NCBI RefSeq assembly: GCF_902497555.1
Contig: NZ_CABVGP010000001.1
Coordinates: 682,001 to 746,000 of the forward strand
Reading direction: 5' to 3'
Origin: Amycolatopsis camponoti
GTDB taxonomy: Bacteria > Actinomycetota > Actinomycetes > Mycobacteriales > Pseudonocardiaceae
DNA length: 64,000 nucleotides
The notes below the pieces were generated by a model. It did no database searches. It saw nothing but the letters and a program-made list of their open reading frames with translations, and was not told the DNA's origin. A program made the position numbers and the translations under genes. Positions within the stretch are counted from its first letter, which is position 1, and each line of letters opens with the position of its first letter. Positions 15,589 to 24,572 of this stretch are shown here, piece by piece.

Positions 15589-16515
15589 TCACACGATTAC
15601 CGTGAGTGCACTGGGGACACTGAAGAATTCCACTCGGGTCCGCTGGCCGACGAGGTCGCCGTCCACCTGGAAGTTTACCGGTTCAGCAGCGTCGATGCGG
15701 ATCATCGGCACGTCGTCGTGACGCACGAGACGTTTCCCTTTTTGGTTGCTCTTCGTAGCCAAAGCACGCCGTACATGCTTGAACACCGTGGGCAACCCCA
15801 GACCGTTCAACGCGAACAGACCCAATCCCGTCTCGAACGAGCAACCCGGGTTGAGGTGGATCGGACGCTGGCCCAGGTAGCTCCACGGATCGGTGTTCGA
15901 CACGAAAGCGGTCAGCGCTTCGGTGGGCTCTTCACCCGGGACGCGGATGGTGAGGGCCGGCCGGCCCAGCGGCGGCCGGAAGTAGGAGCGGACGGCGGCC
16001 CTCATGTAGAGGCCCGCGGTCGTCTGCTTGCCCCGGCGCTTCGCCACGCGGCCGACGACGTCGGCGTCCCAGCCGAGCCCGGAGTTGAAGGTGAACCAGT
16101 GGCCGTCGGCCAGGCCGAGCCCGACCCGGCGCGAGCGGTCGTTCTCCAGCGCGTGGAGCAGCTGGTGAGTCGCTTCGACCGGGTCCGAGGAGATGCCGAG
16201 GGCGCGCGCGAACACGTTGGCCGAGCCGCCGGGGACGACGCCGAGCGCGGGGACCCGCCCGATCTGGGTCGGGTCGCCATCGGAATCGGCCAGGAGACCG
16301 TTGACGACCTCGTTGACCGTGCCGTCGCCGCCGTGCGCCACGACCAGGTCGATCCCGTCCCGCGCGGCCGAGCGCGCGATGGCCATGGCGTGCCCGCGGT
16401 AGTCCGTTTCGACCACGTCGAGCTTGACCTGGCTGGCGAGCGCGTGCGCCAGGACGTCCCGGCCACCGGCGGTGGTCGAGGTGGCCTGGGGGTTCACGAC
16501 GAGGATTGCGCGCAC
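15589..16515 (-). CDS. Diacylglycerol-kinase-catalytic-domain protein (YegS/LCB5 type)
   Basis: Lipid-kinase-fold protein of 308 residues, equivalent to Rv3218. N-terminal ATP-binding half RAILVVNPQATSTTAGGRD, the glycine-rich signature VVAHGGDGTVNEVVNGLL and VVPGGSANVFARALG; the C-terminal beta-sandwich ends INFQVDGD-like (VNFQVDGDLVGQ). Probably phosphorylates diacylglycerol or a related lipid at the membrane. GTG 16515 is chosen because a -10-like TACCCT lies 6 bases upstream and the protein then starts at the conserved VRAILVVNP. The longer upstream open frame has no family similarity. Confidence 0.9.
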   Translation of the reverse strand: MRAILVVNPQATSTTAGGRDVLAHALASQVKLDVVETDYRGHAMAIARSAARDGIDLVVAHGGDGTVNEVVNGLLADSDGDPTQIGRVPALGVVPGGSANVFARALGISSDPVEATHQLLHALENDRSRRVGLGLADGHWFTFNSGLGWDADVVGRVAKRRGKQTTAGLYMRAAVRSYFRPPLGRPALTIRVPGEEPTEALTAFVSNTDPWSYLGQRPIHLNPGCSFETGLGLFALNGLGLPTVFKHVRRALATKSNQKGKRLVRHDDVPMIRIDAAEPVNFQVDGDLVGQRTRVEFFSVPSALTVIV

Positions 16516-16840
16516 TACCGCAGGGTAGGTGACGCCCACCGCCCCGAGAACCTCTCGACGGCGCAAGGTGACCGGAAGCACCGGTCGTGGCGACGCTCCG
16601 AACCGCACCTGTGACCCTGTGCCGGGCGGCCCTCCTTCGTGTGACGAGTGTCCGCTCGTCGTGACAAGTGCACCCGGGCCGACCGCCCGCTCATCGACGA
16701 CACCTGAATTCTCAGCGCCCGGGCGGTCCCGCGAAAACGGCCGACCGGGTGGCATACGATCGAATCAGCTCACGCACGGTGACCCGCCCTGGTCGAGTCC
16801 ACTGTGCTCCCGCGAAAAAGACCTCCGGAAGGCTGTCGCA
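16516..16840. other. Divergent intergenic region, 325 bp
   Basis: Holds the leaderless promoter of the lipid-kinase gene at its left end and a -10-like CATACGAT near 16755 for the membrane-protein gene at its right. A small inverted repeat GACGAG-N6-CTCGTC lies near 16640-16660. No coding sequence is convincing here. Confidence 0.4.
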
Positions 16841-17311
16841 GTGAAGCTCTCGCCCGCTCCCCGTGAGGTCCGGCTGGCCGGCGTGGTCACCGCGGTGCCG
16901 TCGCTCGCCCTGCTGGTGTTCGGGGTGGTGGTGCTGGTGAACGGCCTGGGCTCGCCCGCGCAGCCGGGCAACAACGTCTACGTCGAGTCGGGGACGTTCA
17001 TCGTGGTGGCGCTGGCGTTCCTGGCCGCGTCGGGCGGGCTGGTCCTGGGGCAGACGTGGGCGCGTTCGCCGGGGGTGGTGATCGCGCTGATCGTGGTCGG
17101 CCTGGGCTGGTACCTGCTCGGCCCGTCGGGCGAGCCGGCGTGGGGCGTGCCGATCGCGTTGTTCGGCATCGCGACGCTGGTGCTGCTGTTCCGCGCCCCG
17201 TCCCGGGCCTGGGCGTTGGGCCTGCGCGAAGGCGAGACGGAGACGGAAGCCGCCGAACGCGGCGGGCTGGCCGGCCGCCGCGCCGAGCGCGAAGGCCACG
17301 AAGAGGATTGA
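16841..17311 (+). CDS. Small integral membrane protein (Rv3217c-like)
   Basis: Membrane protein of about 156 residues with four predicted transmembrane helices: VVTAVPSLALLVFGVVVLV, FIVVALAFLAASGGLVLG, GVVIALIVVGLGWYLLG and VPIALFGIATLVLLF. The cytoplasmic tail is charged (ETETEAAERGGLAGRRAERE). No catalytic or transport motif seen. GTG 16841 (VAVKLSPAPREVRLAG... region) has GGAAGG 10 bases before it. Position next to the lipid-kinase gene and the GNAT matches the mycobacterial order Rv3216-Rv3218, which supports orthology with Rv3217c. Function unknown. Confidence 0.78.
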   Translation: MKLSPAPREVRLAGVVTAVPSLALLVFGVVVLVNGLGSPAQPGNNVYVESGTFIVVALAFLAASGGLVLGQTWARSPGVVIALIVVGLGWYLLGPSGEPAWGVPIALFGIATLVLLFRAPSRAWALGLREGETETEAAERGGLAGRRAEREGHEED

Positions 17312-17322
17312 GCACGTGGTGG

Positions 17323-17366
17323 TCGTGAGTGAGAAACAGTGTTCTAACCCAGTTTCTCACTCACGA
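17323..17366. terminator. 15-bp perfect inverted repeat, bidirectional terminator
   Basis: TCGTGAGTGAGAAAC (17323-17337) and its exact complement (17352-17366), 14-base loop. Lies between convergent genes, 11 bases after one stop codon and 7 before the other. It is AT-richer than its surroundings and may belong to a repeated extragenic family. Confidence 0.7.
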
Positions 17367-17373
17367 CGGCTGG

Positions 17374-17856
17374 TCAGGCCTGGGCGGCCAGCGCCTTCAG
17401 GGGTTCGTCGGTGAGGCGGTTGACCGTCCATTCGTCCATCGGGACCGCGCCGAGGGCCTTGTAGAACTCCGTCGCCGGGTTCCAGTCCAGGACGGACCAC
17501 TCGAGCCGCGCGTAGCCGTTCGCGACGCACTCCGCGGCCAGCGCCGCCAGCAGGGCCTTGCCCAGGCCGGACCCGCGGTGGGACGGCAGGACGAACAGGT
17601 CCTCCAGGTAGATCCCGTGCACGCCGCGCCAGGTCGAGTAGTTGAGGAACCACACCGCGAAGCCGGCGATCTCGCCGTCCACTTCGGCCACGTGCCCGAA
17701 CAGCTTCGGCGCGTCGCCGAACAGTGCCTCGTGCAGCTGCGGAGCCGTCAGGTGGCACTCGTCCGGGGCACGCTCGTAGTCGGCCAGCGCGTACGCCAAG
17801 CCGACGGCGGCCTCGACGTCGTCGGGCCGGATCCGGCGGATGCGGTCGTCGGGCAC
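17374..17856 (-). CDS. GNAT-family N-acetyltransferase
   Basis: Acetyl-CoA-dependent acetyltransferase of 160 residues resembling Rv3216 and the diamine/thialysine acetyltransferase group. Motifs: IRRIRPDDVEAAVGLAYALADYER at the N-terminus, GFAVWFLNYSTWRGVHGIYLEDLFV (central strands), and the acetyl-CoA loop PSHRGSGLGKALL (Q/RxxGxG/A). C-terminal WNPATEFYKALGA is the usual beta-alpha ending. GTG start one base after the stop codon of the phosphatase gene, so both are co-transcribed. Substrate not determinable; small polyamine-like amines are plausible. Confidence 0.88.
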   Translation of the reverse strand: MPDDRIRRIRPDDVEAAVGLAYALADYERAPDECHLTAPQLHEALFGDAPKLFGHVAEVDGEIAGFAVWFLNYSTWRGVHGIYLEDLFVLPSHRGSGLGKALLAALAAECVANGYARLEWSVLDWNPATEFYKALGAVPMDEWTVNRLTDEPLKALAAQA

Positions 17857-17857
17857 G

Positions 17858-18448
17858 TCAGTCCTCCAGGGCGGGCGGCAGGTTGAGGTGTTCGATCTGG
17901 GGTTCGCCGCGCTCGTCGCCGAGCACCGCGATGCCGGCCGCGTCGAGTCCGAAGTGGACGCCCGCGGTGGCGGGCAGGCCGATCCAGCGGGCCACCAGCA
18001 CGCGGCTGAAGTGGCCGTGGCCGACCAGGATCACGTCGCCGGCTTCGATGTCTTTCCGGGCGCGCGCCAGCACGCGGTCCGCGCGGTCGGAGACCTCCGC
18101 AGCGCTTTCGCCGCCGGGGATCGGGTGGGTCCACACGGTCCAGCCCGGCACGGTCTTGCGGATCTCCGGCGTGGTGATGCCCTCGTACTCGCCGTAGTCC
18201 CATTCGGACAGGTCCTCGGTCACTTCGTCGACGCGCAGGCCGGCCAGCGCGGCGGTCCGCAGCGCCCGGGTCCGCGGGCTCGACAGCACGAGCGACGGCC
18301 CGCCGACGAGGCTCCGGAGCGTGCCGCCCGCGGCCAGCGCCTGACCTTCCCCGGCCGGCGTCAGCGGGATGTCGGTGCGGCCGGTGTGCCGCCCGTTCAC
18401 CGACCATTCGGTCTGGCCGTGCCGGAGGAGGAAGAGACGGTTCGCCAC
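17858..18448 (-). CDS. Histidine phosphatase (phosphoglycerate-mutase-like, Rv3214/Gpm2 type)
   Basis: Branch 1 histidine phosphatase of 196 residues. The catalytic RHG motif is in LFLLRHGQTEWS, with the second histidine in ILVGHGHFSRVL; the Glu/Asp in LSEWDYGEYEG acts as proton donor region. M. tuberculosis Rv3214, its likely counterpart, is an acid phosphatase rather than a mutase. GTG 18448 is preceded by TATATT and 7 bases, a leaderless promoter. First gene of an operon with the GNAT. Confidence 0.9.
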   Translation of the reverse strand: MANRLFLLRHGQTEWSVNGRHTGRTDIPLTPAGEGQALAAGGTLRSLVGGPSLVLSSPRTRALRTAALAGLRVDEVTEDLSEWDYGEYEGITTPEIRKTVPGWTVWTHPIPGGESAAEVSDRADRVLARARKDIEAGDVILVGHGHFSRVLVARWIGLPATAGVHFGLDAAGIAVLGDERGEPQIEHLNLPPALED

Positions 18449-18498
18449 ACGGGCGAATATATCCGGCGGTTTGCGTGGCGGCCGGTCGTCTGCTTGGC

Positions 18499-18510
18499 TA
18501 CTGAGCAGTA
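18499..18510. promoter_or_regulatory. Short palindrome TACTGAGCAGTA
   Basis: 5-bp arms around AG, 21 bases before the ATG of the hotdog-fold gene and overlapping where its promoter should be. Possible repressor operator; weak evidence. Confidence 0.3.
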
Positions 18511-18531
18511 GCTTAGCTGGAGGAGACCCCG

Positions 18532-19005
18532 ATGTCCGACACGCCGACGTTCGCGCTGTGGCACAAGCTGGCCGCGAAGCCGGGCGGGAAACAGCTGTTC
18601 AGCGCCGCGATGTGCCTGCGCGTGCCGTACTTCCGCACGGTGCTGCCCTCGGTGCGCGAGCTGCGGCCGGGCCACTGCGAGGTCACCGCGCCGAAGTGGT
18701 GGGGTGTTTACAACCACATCCACACGTTCCACGCGATCGCCGCCTGCAACCTCGCCGAGATCGCGATGGGCATGCTCGCCGAGGCGACGGTCCCGGCGAC
18801 GCACCGCTGGCTGCCGAAGGGCATGAACGTCCAGTACGTCGCGAAAGCCGAGACGGGCCTGCGCGCGATCGCGTCGCTGCCCGCGCTGCCGGAGTTCGGC
18901 GACGAAGGTGCGGAGATCGACGTCCCGGTGACCATTTCGGACTCGCGGGGCAAGCCGGTGGTCACCGGGACGATCACGATCTGGGTGACGCCCAAGAGGC
19001 GTTAA
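18532..19005 (+). CDS. Hotdog-fold DUF4442 protein
   Basis: Protein of 157 residues of the DUF4442/acyl-CoA-thioesterase-like hotdog superfamily. Conserved pattern: a charged N-terminal helix, APKWWGVYNHIHTFHAIAACNLAEIAMGMLAEATVP (central hotdog helix with conserved His/Asn), KGMNVQYVAKAETGLRAIA, and C-terminal strand GTITIWVTPKRR. Such proteins often act on acyl-CoA thioesters, but no activity is proven for this group. ATG preceded by GGAGGAG. Stop codon overlaps that of the convergent secreted-protein gene by 4 bases. Confidence 0.85.
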   Translation: MSDTPTFALWHKLAAKPGGKQLFSAAMCLRVPYFRTVLPSVRELRPGHCEVTAPKWWGVYNHIHTFHAIAACNLAEIAMGMLAEATVPATHRWLPKGMNVQYVAKAETGLRAIASLPALPEFGDEGAEIDVPVTISDSRGKPVVTGTITIWVTPKRR

Positions 19006-19670
19006 AGCGGCTTGTACTGCACGTACGTGGTTTGGTAGAACGCGTTCTCGCCGGACGGCGACGGCAGGCCCAGGCGCCGGTCGACGAGCTTGCCGAGCGG
19101 GCCGCAGCCGTGGGTCGCCGGGAGGGCGAGGTCCGAGTCGACGACGCCGAAGAACGCGGTCTTCGGGTTGTCCGAGATCAGCCGCGGCGGCACGGCCGGG
19201 TCGTCGTGGACGACGGTGTGCAGGGGCGCGGACGCCGAGCCGATGCCGCAGTCCTCGCGCAGCAACGGGTGCCGCAGCACGGCGTAGACGTCGAGCTCGC
19301 CGCGGCGCTCGTCGTTGCTCTGGAAGTCGGAGTGACCGCCGTAGCGCAGCTGGATCGTCGTGCCGGCCAGGCCGGGAACGCTCACGGGAGCGTGTCGCAG
19401 CGAGCCGAAGACCTGCGCGTACTGGCCGTTCACCCGGCCTTCGCTGAAGGTCAGCCGCATCTCCCCGAGCGGGATCTCCTTGCCGTCGATCGTCAGTTTC
19501 CCTTGCGAGACAAAGGCTTCGCAACGCCACGTGCCCGGGTCGGCGTTCGCGGGCGGTGCCGGGCAGTCCGTGAAGTCGAACGTCGGCAGCTCGTCGGCGG
19601 ACGCCGCCCCTGGCATGACCGCCAGTGCGGCGACGGCGACCGCGGCCGCCCCCAGTGCGAGAAGTTTCAT
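19002..19670 (-). CDS. Secreted protein of unknown function
   Basis: Exported protein of about 222 residues. Start chosen at MKLLALGAAAVAVAALAVMP, a classic Sec signal with probable cleavage ASA/DE; an ATG 12 codons earlier is possible. The mature part has six cysteines, enough for three disulfides (DCPAPP..WRCEAF, LREDCGIG, ATHGCGPLG), and beta-rich stretches such as GTTIQLRYGGHSDFQSND. No domain recognised. Looks like a small extracellular beta-sandwich protein. No operon partner. Confidence 0.7.
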   Translation of the reverse strand: MKLLALGAAAVAVAALAVMPGAASADELPTFDFTDCPAPPANADPGTWRCEAFVSQGKLTIDGKEIPLGEMRLTFSEGRVNGQYAQVFGSLRHAPVSVPGLAGTTIQLRYGGHSDFQSNDERRGELDVYAVLRHPLLREDCGIGSASAPLHTVVHDDPAVPPRLISDNPKTAFFGVVDSDLALPATHGCGPLGKLVDRRLGLPSPSGENAFYQTTYVQYKPL

Positions 19671-19750
19671 GGCCGTGAGCCTGCTCGTCCCGCGCGGACC
19701 GGACATCCGGGATCGCCCCCAGGGGACACCCGAGATTTCCCTCGATCGAG

Positions 19751-19764
19751 TGAAACACGTTTCA
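19751..19764. promoter_or_regulatory. Palindrome TGAAACACGTTTCA between divergent secreted genes
   Basis: 6-bp arms TGAAAC/GTTTCA around AC, in an AT-richer patch 43 bases before the cholesterol-oxidase-like gene. Candidate operator. It is not a parS site: the half-sites are in the reverse order to TGTTTCACGTGAAACA. Confidence 0.4.
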
Positions 19765-19773
19765 TTTAGTTAA

Positions 19774-21837
<2,064 letters not shown>

Positions 21838-21841
<4 letters not shown>

Positions 21842-22311
21842 ACTCGTGATCCTGCCCTTCGGGGGTTCCGGGTGGCGGAGCCCCCGGCCTGGGGCGAAGC
21901 CCCGGATGTCTCAGCCTCAGCGAGGCGCGCAAGCGCTTGCATCGCCTCCGGAGTGTCCGACGTGACCTGCTCACCGAAGCCCTCGGGCCCGTCGATCGTG
22001 ACGCGATAAGTGATGCGCGTGCCGCCGTCGACGTCGGTCAGGACGTGCTCGAACCGCAGGTGGGCGTCGGGCAGGCGAGTCTCGTCGGTGAAGCTCCGGC
22101 CCTCGGTGACCTCGGTCAGTGTGAACGGGATCGGCGGCATCCCGTCCATCGTCATGGTGCCGCTGGTCCCGGCGGTGAACGGGCCGTCGATGGCCACCGA
22201 GCGCACGCCGGCGTCCCACTCGGGCCAGCGGGCGGTGTCGGCCCAGAGCGGCCAGATCGCGGCGGCGGGGGCGGTCGAGGTCTCGCTGTGCTCGTACTCG
22301 TAAGGTGCCAT
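21838..22311 (-). CDS. SRPBCC (START-like) family protein with repeat-derived tail
   Basis: Protein of 157 residues with the SRPBCC/polyketide-cyclase fold: IWPLWADTARWPEWDAGVRSVAIDGPF, GTMTMDGMPPIPFTLTEV, LRFEHVLTDVDGGTRITYRVTIDGP. This fold holds hydrophobic ligands; MarR-SRPBCC pairs are common stress or detoxification units. The last ~19 residues (SPQAGGSATRNPRRAGSRV) are encoded by GGGGC-GAA-GCCCC-type intergenic repeat DNA, not by family sequence. First gene of the operon; its promoter has -10 TATAGT 8 bases before the ATG, overlapping the operator. Confidence 0.87.
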
Positions 22312-22322
22312 GCGGGCAGACT

Positions 22323-22336
22323 ATATGCGCGCATAT
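22323..22336. promoter_or_regulatory. Predicted MarR operator ATATGCGCGCATAT
   Basis: Perfect 14-bp palindrome 12 bases upstream of the SRPBCC-marR operon, overlapping its -10 element. Such placement is typical of autorepression by MarR proteins. Confidence 0.7.
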
Positions 22337-22377
22337 TAACTGCGCAAGGGGTCACGCGGACCCGGTCGTGCGCTGAG

Positions 22378-22983
22378 TCAGTGCGCCGAGCGCAGCTTGT
22401 CGTAGTAGGCGACGCAGTCCTGGTAGGACGGCAGCAGGCCCTGCTCCTGGGCTTCGGCCAGCGTCGGCGCCGTGCGGTCCTTCTCGGACAGGATCGGCTC
22501 GATGTCCGCCGGCCAGGGCAGGCCCAGTGCCGGGTCGAGCGGGGTGATGCCGTGCTCGCCCGTGGGGTTGTACGGCTCGGAACACAGGTAGGCCATCACC
22601 GTGTCGTCTTCGAGGGCGATGAAGCCGTGTCCGAGACCTTCGGCGAGGTACGCCGAGTTGAACCGCTCGGAGTCGAGCCGGACGGCGTCCCACGTGCCGA
22701 AGCTCGGCGAGCCGACGCGGAGGTCCACGACGACGTCCAGCAGCGAGCCGCGTGCGCAGTAGATGTACTTCGCCTGGCCGGGGGGCGTGTCGGCGAAGTG
22801 GATGCCGCGGATCGCGCCGCGCCGGGACACGCTGTGGTTCGCCTGGGCCAGCCGCAGGGGGTGCCCGGTCGCCTCGCGCAGGACGCCCTCCTGGAAGGGG
22901 GCGACGAACAGGCCTCGCTCGTCGGGGAACGCCCGGGGGGAGAACTCGAAGGCGTCCGGGACGCTCAGCCGGCGGAATTCCAT
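22378..22983 (-). CDS. dTDP-4-dehydrorhamnose 3,5-epimerase family protein (RmlC-like)
   Basis: Cupin-fold sugar-nucleotide epimerase of about 201 residues. Family landmarks: FPDERGLFVAPFQE, ANHSVSRRGAIRGIHF with the catalytic His, GSLLDVVVDLRVGSPSFG, AEGLGHGFIALEDDT and PYNPTGEHGITPLDPALGL. Catalyses epimerisation of dTDP-4-keto-6-deoxyhexose at C3 and/or C5, as in rhamnose or antibiotic-sugar pathways, though no other rml gene is close. ATG 22983 (MEFRRLSVPDAF) preferred: TATGGT lies 6 bases upstream. The longer frame from 23031 has no support. Confidence 0.9.
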   Translation of the reverse strand: MEFRRLSVPDAFEFSPRAFPDERGLFVAPFQEGVLREATGHPLRLAQANHSVSRRGAIRGIHFADTPPGQAKYIYCARGSLLDVVVDLRVGSPSFGTWDAVRLDSERFNSAYLAEGLGHGFIALEDDTVMAYLCSEPYNPTGEHGITPLDPALGLPWPADIEPILSEKDRTAPTLAEAQEQGLLPSYQDCVAYYDKLRSAH

Positions 22984-23204
22984 GGCGTCACCATATCGGG
23001 CGCTTAAAAAACCGAACGGACGTCTTGGCAATTGCCGGAATAGGGGTCCGATGTGACATCAGCCGCACCGAGGGGTCACCTTCCGGACCGGACCTGTCAC
23101 ACTGACTGGACCGCCGCGTCCGCGGCCATCGCCAGACCCACGGCACCGATGGCCGACGTGACGCCTCGCCGACAGGCCGGCGCTACCGCGCTGGGCTGCC
23201 GTGC

Positions 23205-23262
23205 CGGGAACAACCACGGTTTCCCCTGTAGCCGTGGTCCCGTCTCGCATGCCCAGGAGAAA
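23205..23262 (+). ncRNA. Candidate cis-regulatory RNA (hairpin-pseudoknot) before malic enzyme
   Basis: CGGG (23205-23208) pairs with CCCG (23239-23242), and after a 4-base bulge AACA, ACCACGG (23213-23219) pairs with CCGTGGT (23232-23238). The 12-base loop contains TTTCCCCTG (23220-23228), complementary at 8 of 9 positions to CAGGAGAAA (23254-23262), the ribosome-binding site of the next gene. The pairing could hide that site. It matches no riboswitch class I can recall. Inference from base pairing only. Confidence 0.4.
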
Positions 23263-23267
23263 TTCCA

Positions 23268-24521
23268 GTGACCCAAGTCCGATCCGCGAGTTCCGTCATT
23301 CCCACTGGGGGAATGACGGAAACGACGACAGGAATCCCCATGAGCGACCCCACCGGCGCCGGAGCGCCGGTCACCGACGAAGAGATCTTCACCGGGCACG
23401 AGGGCGGCAAGCTCTCGGTGGCGGCCACCCGCCCGATTGCCAGCCCGCGTGACCTTTCGATCGCGTACACCCCGGGTGTGGCGAAGGTGAGCCGCGCGAT
23501 CGCCGAGGACGCGGCCAAGGCCAAGCGGTACACGTGGGCGGACCGGCTCGTCGTCGTGGTGAGCGACGGGACGGCGGTGCTGGGCCTCGGCGACATCGGC
23601 GCCAGCGCGTCACTGCCGGTCATGGAGGGCAAGTCGGTCCTGTTCAAGACCTTCGGCGGGCTCGACTCGATCCCGCTGGTGCTCGACACCACCGACGTCG
23701 ACGAAATCGTCGAAACGATGGTGCGGCTGCGGCCGTCCTACGGGGCCGTCAACCTGGAGGACGTCTCCGCGCCGCGGTGCTTCGAGCTGGAGGACAAGCT
23801 CAAGCAGGCGCTGGACTGCCCGGTCATGCACGACGACCAGCACGGCACGGCGATCGTCACGCTGGCCGCGCTGCGCGGCGCCAACCTGGTCCTCGACCGG
23901 GCGATCGCCGACCAGCGCGTGGTCGTCTCCGGCGCCGGCGCCGCGGGTGTCGCGTGCGCGCGGATCCTGCAGGAGGCCGGCATCGGCGACGTCACCGTCC
24001 TCGACTCGCGCGGCATCATCCACGAGGGCCGCGACGGCCTGAACCCGGTCAAGGAACGCCTGGCCGCGACGACGAACAAGGCCGGCCTGAAGGGCGGCCT
24101 CGCCGAGGCGCTCGAAGGTGCCGACGTCTTCCTCGGCCTGTCCGGCGCGACGATCGACGAGACGCTGCTCGGCCGGATGGCGGGCGGTGGCATCGTGTTC
24201 GCACTGTCCAACCCGGACCCGGAGGTGCACCCCGAGGTGGCGGCGCGCTACGCGTCGATCGTGGCCACCGGGCGCAGCGACTTCCCCAACCAGATCAACA
24301 ACGTGCTGGCGTTCCCGGGCGTGTTCCGCGGCGCGCTGGACTCCGGCGCGCGGGCGATCACCGAGGGCATGAAGCTGGCGGCCGCCGAGGCGATCGTGTC
24401 GGTGGCGATGGATGACCTGGGCCCGGACCGCATCGTCCCCTCGCCGCTCGACCCGCGCGTCGCCCCCGAGGTCGCGGCCGCGGTGGCGAAGGCCGCGGAA
24501 GCGGACGGCGTCACGGCCTGA
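23268..24521 (+). CDS. NAD(P)-dependent malic enzyme
   Basis: Malate dehydrogenase (oxaloacetate-decarboxylating), up to 417 residues, converting malate to pyruvate and CO2. N-terminal HEGGKLSVAATRPIASPRDLSIAYTPGVA with the catalytic Tyr, VVVSDGTAVLGLGDIG, metal-binding ENLED-like VNLEDVSAPRCFELE and MHDDQHGTAIVTLAAL, and the nucleotide-binding loop VVSGAGAAGVACARIL. GTG 23268 has AGGAG 8 bases upstream. In-frame ATGs at 23313 and 23340 are alternatives; the first lies inside a perfect hairpin, and the family consensus begins only at TDEEIF. No terminator before the convergent gene other than the shared palindrome. Confidence 0.93.
   Translation: MTQVRSASSVIPTGGMTETTTGIPMSDPTGAGAPVTDEEIFTGHEGGKLSVAATRPIASPRDLSIAYTPGVAKVSRAIAEDAAKAKRYTWADRLVVVVSDGTAVLGLGDIGASASLPVMEGKSVLFKTFGGLDSIPLVLDTTDVDEIVETMVRLRPSYGAVNLEDVSAPRCFELEDKLKQALDCPVMHDDQHGTAIVTLAALRGANLVLDRAIADQRVVVSGAGAAGVACARILQEAGIGDVTVLDSRGIIHEGRDGLNPVKERLAATTNKAGLKGGLAEALEGADVFLGLSGATIDETLLGRMAGGGIVFALSNPDPEVHPEVAARYASIVATGRSDFPNQINNVLAFPGVFRGALDSGARAITEGMKLAAAEAIVSVAMDDLGPDRIVPSPLDPRVAPEVAAAVAKAAEADGVTA
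23291..23321 (+). repeat. 13-bp perfect inverted repeat at the malic enzyme 5' end
   Basis: TTCCGTCATTCCC (23291-23303) and its exact complement (23309-23321) with a 5-base loop. In RNA it would bury the in-frame ATG at 23313. It could be a translation-control hairpin or a DNA operator. Confidence 0.6.
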
Positions 24522-24528
24522 CGTTGGT

Positions 24529-24567
24529 CCGAAGGGCGGCACTTTCACGGAAAGTGCCGCCCTTCGG
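24529..24567. terminator. 18-bp perfect palindrome, bidirectional terminator
   Basis: Arms 24529-24546 and 24550-24567 (CCGAAGGGCGGCACTTTC and complement) with a 3-base loop, between the convergent malic-enzyme and polyamine-synthase-like genes. No long T-run, but the stem is exceptionally stable. Confidence 0.75.
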
Positions 24568-24572
24568 CGTGT

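Noticed and set aside
19751..19764. parS centromere site
   Set aside because: TGAAACACGTTTCA has half-sites in the reverse order of parS (TGTTTCACGTGAAACA).
23040..23262. Known riboswitch class (c-di-AMP or similar) before malic enzyme
   Set aside because: Conserved core sequences of the classes I know are absent; kept only as an unassigned RNA candidate.
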